DNA of 64,000 nucleotides, taken from NCBI GenBank assembly GCA_902806565.1, contig CADCXA010000040.1:248001-312000 (forward strand). The letters run 5' to 3'. The DNA is from Hypoxylon rubiginosum (Eukaryota; Ascomycota; Sordariomycetes; Xylariales; Hypoxylaceae). Positions 58,536-64,000 of this stretch are shown here, piece after piece. The position numbers were made by a program, and so were the translations under genes. Below the pieces are notes generated by a model that was not told the origin of the DNA, made no database searches, and worked only from the letters and a program-made list of their open reading frames with translations. Each line of letters opens with the position of its first letter. The stretch's first letter is position 1.

Positions 58536-61175
58536 CAGAACGGTATTCTCACAGCTGCCGATCTCGATGATATTCGAGAGTATCAGAAGGTTATCCAATT
58601 CCGAGATACGATAGTATCGGGAAAACACCCTCGTATTAAAGTGTCTAAACCTGTCACTGTCGCTGTCAATGTCAACCCCCAACAGTCTGATTCTCTTGCG
58701 ACCGAACGCGTCGCTCCATCGTCTTCGTCTACATCTACACATACACATGCCTTGCAGTATGCTCCTAATCTCAACACTTTACAGATGGACAATATGCAAT
58801 CATTCAAGGCAAACTCCCAGCAGCCAGCCGTTGTCGTAGCCACAACAGGTTCTACAGGTTCTACCTCAGCTGCTCCCACTACTTTCCCGAGACCTTTGGG
58901 TTCTGGCAAGACAGGTGCCAACCACGTTTCGCATGATAATCCTCAAGGTTACAAGGCACAGCTTCAGCGTCGGAGACAGATAATCGAGGAAGAAATCAAG
59001 GTCCGAGATGGGAAAGCCTCACCTAAGACTTCTCAACACTCTGATCTACCAGGTTTTGACCTTTCAGACATTTTAGCAAAGGCACTGACTCTTGTACAAG
59101 CTACTGCTCCTCAGCCTCATCTCAATTCTTCTAACGGTACTAATCTTTCCGACTCGGGTGATTCGTTCGACAACAACACTTTCTATACTAGCAGCCTTAA
59201 CACACCCGACACGCGACCGTCGCCCCGAGTTCAGAATACAGCATCGCAGGATGTACAAGTGCAAGACGCAACTGCCTCTTTGCACCAACACCAACGCGAT
59301 GCTTATGCTCCGAAGCAGAACAATACTCCTCAACCACGTCCTATGCCGACATTGTCGTATCAAACAGACCTTAGTCGTAGCGCGCAGCCTATTCAGGTGA
59401 CGAGTAGTTCCCAACAAGCCCAACTAAACAATGGCAGCTTACCTGCGCCTATACATGATCATGCAGTCTACCCCTCAAAAGCTAGTCGTGAAGGGGATCT
59501 GATGACACAGTCGCGTCATATACGTGAGGTAGAGGCACAGGTTATCAGTTCAGACAGTGCTGCTCCTAGTAGATCCGACAACTCTGGTAATACGGATTCG
59601 GACCAGCCTGCTGACTTCGGCCGTTACCACGCTCAACATCAGCATCGTCTACTTCCTAGTGCTCACTTCAGACAGCGAGGATCGCCCTTGGTCCGCGCTC
59701 ATGATCTTTCACCCCTTGCACCCCAGCCTGCTCATGTTTCCCCATTGGCGACAGCTCGCCATCCCCCTATGCCTGAGCCGGAAATTAGCATCTTACCGGG
59801 CGCACCAGCTCAAGTAACGGCCTTGAGACAGGAGCGTGCGGTCGTCATCAGCCCGGAGAGCTCTCCTCAGGGAGATAAAGGAGGCAAGAAGAGAAACAAG
59901 AAGAACAAGAACAAGAGAAAGGCTGAAACGAGAGCACCAGATATCCCGGAGTCTCCTGACATCAAGCCCGAACCTCGATCTCCATCACCCTTATCGGCGC
60001 CTCAGTTTACACGGCCTCAAAAACGGCTGCGATCCGATACCCGACCGGAGCAAGAGCTAGCATACGGCGAACCGCGAATTGAACGACCTGTTTCGGTATT
60101 ACATCGCGAGCAGTATCCAGCCGTACATGTGCAGGCCGAGAGGCCGTCGTACGGGTTGGAAGTTATAGATGACCCCTATACACAGGTGCGCCAGTCCGTT
60201 GCGCCTGCCAGTCAAAGACTAGATCGAGCTGTATATGAGGAGCGACGACCGGATGGCGCGGCTATACAGTATGTGCGCCGGGTCCAGTCTCCTTATGGCT
60301 ATGCGACTCCATTTGGTGCTCCCCTACGCTCGGCAAGTTACTCGGTGAACCCGCAGTATCGGGAAGTTCCTACCTATCAGCGCGATGGACGGATGAGTGC
60401 GCGACCTTATGTTGATCGTGCCAGGTCACGATCCCCTGTTGTTGTTGAGAGACGTTCGCCTGTCATGGCGCCCCCTGCACCACCACCTGCTCGTATCATA
60501 GTTGATCAGTACGGTCGCGAGTATATTGATCCTCCGCGTGCTAGCACCGTCGCCCGCCAGTCGGTCGTGCCGGCGCCGAGGCCGAGCGAGCGTGAGATTG
60601 TTTACGAACGAGTGCCTATGCGTGCGCCATCCCGTATGCCAGCAGAGACCTTTGAGGAGGATGGAATCGTATATCGACGCGCCTCGCCTACATACGCTCC
60701 TCGACGCGTTATCACTCAGCCGGAGTACGGAGTTGACTACAGGAGCTATCGAGAACGTGACTACTCCGTACAGCCTTTAGGACCGCCGGGTCAAGACTAT
60801 GCTCCAATCCGAGGCGCACCGGAAAGACGGGTTGCTGAAGACGTTTCTCGAGACTACCTTCCACGTGCCACGAGCGTCCGACCTGCAGAGGCTCTACCGT
60901 ATTACGGCGGACTCGGCACTGTACGACCTGAGGTGCCTCCCAGACAATACGCTGCCAGCGTTCACCCTGAGGTGAGAGCTGCTCCGGCCATCCGGGAATT
61001 CAGTGTCAGACCGGCGGAGCGGGATGTGCCCGGGCGTGAGTTTAGTGTTCGACCAGTAGAGCGCTATTATGATAGACCACATGCAGATGAGGAGGTCACT
61101 TACATCGAGCGACCCCGAGCAGCTCAGCAGGAGATTATTTACGCCGACAATAGTCGACGACAAGTATACCAGTAA
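58452..61175 (+). CDS. Large intrinsically disordered protein, function unknown
   Basis: This single-exon gene encodes 907 residues from ATG 58452, the first ATG of the frame. I do not recognise it as a named protein. Near the N-terminus a Gly-Thr alternation (residues ~19-30) is encoded by a CAGGCA hexamer repeat, followed by a helical segment ADLDDIREYQKVIQFRDTI. A second helical block is QLQRRRQIIEEEIKVRDGKA. Long Ser/Gln/Pro/His-rich stretches follow. At about residue 477 comes a strong basic cluster (GGKKRNKKNKNKRKAE), likely a nuclear signal, then PESPDIKPEPRSPSPL, which looks like a phosphorylation- or SUMO-type region. The C-terminal third is rich in Arg/Tyr/Pro with Arg-Ser-Pro elements (RARSRSPVVVERRSPV) and an EFSVRP motif occurring twice. 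The composition suggests an RNA- or chromatin-associated scaffold, but that is inference. Confidence 0.8.
58500..58537 (+). repeat. CAGGCA hexamer microsatellite in coding sequence
   Basis: About six copies of CAGGCA/ACAGGC occur in frame and encode alternating Gly-Thr. Length variation here would not shift the frame, since the unit is six bases. Confidence 0.85.
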
Positions 61176-64000
61176 GCACATACTAGGTGCCAGAGAAATG
61201 TACGAGTGGTGTACGAATGAGCCGATACCGGCCAAATCTGCAAAGGCAGATGAGGCTGATGAGAGTTATCCTACGGAATCCTAGGGTGAACAGCCACACA
61301 GTTTACGGAGGGTTGAGTGAGGCTTGCTACGACGCAGAGAGCCGCACCTGGGTCTGAGAGAGGACGAATAAGAGATTCAGGGAGGTGAATGGATGCAAGG
61401 ATTCGACTTAAAACGTGTGGCTTGGAACGAAGGGCGGTCTGCAAGTACTTTTACGCGATGAGTTTACGCGATGAGTCTATTGCAACACTCTCAGAGATAC
61501 CTAATTGCATGAACTGTATATACACGTGTAGGACACTTAGATAATCGATGAGTTCTTCAGCAAGACTCGTTTCGTTCTGCCAGCAGTACAGTGCATGTTT
61601 AAGTCGTGTTTATCATAAATGATAAGAAATCTTGGTCTGCATAAATAAGGTCAATATTCGATCTCAGGGAGGCAAGGGATGAGCGTGGGAGGACCCATTC
61701 CTCGTGATATCCGATTGGAAAACCCCTGTCCTGCATATACTGCAACCCATTATGCTCCCCGTCACTTTTTTATTGTGGATGTGGTGTAGGTAGAATGTTA
61801 ACCGAGTCCGGGTCGGTATTACACTCCGACTGAAAGCCTGTCGTCTAGATGCAAAGTTGTCAAGGATTGAAGGCTTTGGCTAAAACTACAACGGGCGGCC
61901 TAGACAAATCACTTGCGAGTAATCGACCATGTTCCTATCTGCTCTCCTATCTACCTTCTATCTATCTGACCTTCTGCCCCTTTCAACTTCTTTTCTTTCC
62001 TTTGGGCTGTAGCTGATAACAACAAGAGACGCTTTCGGTATCTTTCCACACGGGCTCGGGAATCGGGATTATAAAGGGGTTTTTTGCGAATGGGGTTGCC
62101 AGCCCTACATATAATCCGTCCCACCACCGGACCTTCGGCAGTCATCCTATATCCTCGACGCGCGGCCCCGGATTATGTATGTATTTCTTAAACGACCTGG
62201 GCACCATCGTATAGAAATATCTTGCCTGCTGTATATTCGTATATGATAGTTATTATATAACTAGGTGTGCCCTGGTAGCCATGGAAGCTTGGGATTCAGG
62301 AATACATACATACATAGACCCAAAATTTGCGAGTTCACTTTTACAATACAGAAGACGCCCCGTAGACATACCTGCCGTCGAGGGCTTGCTAATCTGTACG
62401 AAATACAAGACAGAGCGCGTAGCCCCCATTGGATGGTCGCTTTGGTTCGTAGCAACGCAAGTCGACTTTAACGAACCAGACTTACATTTCAGCGGGAAGC
62501 TTGGGGAGGCAGGGAAAAACTCGAGCCAGGGGGAAAGAGACCGCAGTTGACCTCGACCTAACAGGTTTCTCCTAACTTAGGTTGTAGCTTTCGTCTAATA
62601 CTGCTACGTGTTGTCTTCTGCTTTAATCAGCTCACAGACAATTAATAAGGGATGAAGGCGAGTCAGGAGATTTGCCAGCTCAGCTATGTATGTCAGGTAG
62701 GAGGTAGGTAGGCATGTATGTATGTATGTATGTATGTATGTATGTATGTGTATCGTATGTACGCGCCGTAATCCATACATAGGTACGAATGCGAGGTCTC
62801 ATGATGAGAAAGAAGTATGATCCTTTGGCCAATACAAGCCACTACAGGCACTTTTGGCATTCTACTATTTCACGTATCTCATGTCCTTTCACATTTCCTC
62901 AAGACAGAACTGTAATCGTGACGCAAGTCCCCCCTTCTCTTCGGCAACTAGGTCTTTGTCGTGTCGGTTCAAACTTCCAATTTACTCGGCCGCGATGCGG
63001 TCCATTGTCCGTCCGTCCATAGGGGGTCGGCTTTTGTGTACTTGGCCGAAAGTGGTCCAGTGTAGGGTGGCTGTGTCTGTTTGGCATGCACCTCATAAAA
63101 TGTAGGAAGAACATTTAAATAAAAAAACAAGACAGACAGACATATATTATATAATCCCTGTATACCTTAATCTTCGGAGGCTCGTGTTGGCACCCCCTTT
63201 TATTCGAATCCTGTAACTAGGACTAGGACAGGATTAGAAAGGGTATATGTGTTGTACAGACGAAACCTATCACGATGACTAAACCATACATAGGAGTCGA
63301 AAAAATGTAGTGATGAAAGTAGACGTTTCGAGGTGGACAGGTAACAGAAACAAAGCGTAGCCAAGACAGGCTCGTCAAACTCGAGTACCGTAGGGGCGCG
63401 TAGGGCAGGCTAATGTAAGCACTACAATATTAGACGATAGACGATAGACAATACCTAGTAGATATTCCTAGTAGATATTAAGGTCCACTAATGGATCTTG
63501 ACTTACCTCATGAGGGATCTACATGTAGGTATCTGCGCATTACAAACTTCAATGTTCCAAGAAGGAAAAAAACGACATACGTGCGTACACACTAATCGGG
63601 CATGAAAGCCAAGGGTTGGTTCATTTCCGGCTACGGCAAATAGCCCGCACTATTTTCTTTGAATGAAATAGCAATAAATTGTACATAGTAAAGCAAAGCA
63701 GCTTGATTAAACAAGATCGGGGATGCGTGAATAGGTAGTAATACATACATGATAGGAGGTAGGTAATTGTACGTGAATCTCACAGCTAATAATGACGAGA
63801 GAAAATAGTAAAGAAACCACCTAAGCCTTTGAGAAACGGTACGGGTTTCTTTATCTTGATATCTGTAGACCTTCGCTAGGACCAACTGTAAATCTGTAAG
63901 CAATCCAGTACAATCCAGTGCAATCCAACGCCATCTTGACGGTTAGGAGTACAAACCTGGCGCTAGCTGACAAGGTATCTGCGCAGTCACAGGCAGGTAA
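61176..64000. other. 2.8-kb intergenic region at the right end, no gene seen
   Basis: I see no supported gene. The stretch holds a repeated GCGATGAGTTTACGCGATGAGT-like duplication near 61455-61476, the GTAT microsatellite, and numerous TACATG/TAGGTAG words. Frames at 62265-62550 and 62789-63105 have no recognisable features. The region at 63460-63480 has a short CCTAGTAGATATT duplication. Confidence 0.5.
62714..62749. repeat. GTAT tetranucleotide microsatellite
   Basis: About nine uninterrupted copies of a 4-bp ATGT/GTAT unit, flanked by TAGGTAGG words, lie in noncoding DNA. Confidence 0.9.

Noticed and set aside
1..64000. CRISPR array, prophage, rRNA operon or insertion sequence
   Set aside because: The tandem repeats seen have no unique spacers, and gene structure is eukaryotic throughout; no rRNA-like sequence was noticed.

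Overview
The window looks like a chromosomal segment of a filamentous ascomycete (Pezizomycotina, most likely Sordariomycetes). The genes carry many short GT-AG introns (about 47-280 bp) with CTAAC/CTGAC-type branch sites. GC-rich exons sit in AT-richer intergenic DNA full of microsatellites. The gene set is typical of filamentous fungi: a Zn2Cys6 regulator, a UMTA/TAM-type methyltransferase, a fused ergothioneine synthase, a 2EXR protein and a secreted intradiol dioxygenase. I rebuilt the spliced genes by hand. For every complete gene the exon lengths sum to a multiple of three.

Layout, 0-22 kb. A methyltransferase whose 5' end is unresolved (to 2012) is followed by repeat-rich spacer. Then come AIM41 (+, YqeY-like mitochondrial protein), the gamma-tubulin complex protein GCP2 (-), the proteasome alpha5 subunit (+), a tRNA-like locus at 11.2 kb, a large Zn2Cys6 transcription factor (-), the rRNA methyltransferase RRP8 (+) and the ubiquitin-shuttle protease DDI1 (-).

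Layout, 22-38 kb. This is gene-poor, AT-richer DNA. It holds a 443-bp MITE-like element with near-perfect 45-bp terminal inverted repeats and a TA duplication, a cluster of GC-rich hairpins, and one clear gene: a secreted intradiol-dioxygenase-like protein (32.0-33.5 kb).

Layout, 38-64 kb. The order is EGT1 (+, 13 exons), eIF2B-alpha/GCN3 (-), a metallophosphoesterase-like gene interrupted by a single in-frame TAG (+), a 2EXR protein with a His-Glu tract (-), queuine tRNA-ribosyltransferase (+), a small acidic/coiled-coil protein (+), RRG7 (-), Mediator MED21 (+), a pyrimidine 5'-nucleotidase-like HAD protein (-), orotate phosphoribosyltransferase URA5 (+), and a 907-residue disordered protein (+).

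Most genes are dispersed housekeeping functions: translation control, ribosome and tRNA modification, proteostasis, transcription, pyrimidine metabolism, spindle-pole assembly and mitochondrial maintenance. I see no secondary-metabolite cluster, CRISPR array or prophage. The items most worth a second look are the TAG-interrupted phosphoesterase (a candidate for fungal A-to-I mRNA editing, or a pseudogene), the MITE, and the tRNA-like structure with an enlarged anticodon arm.
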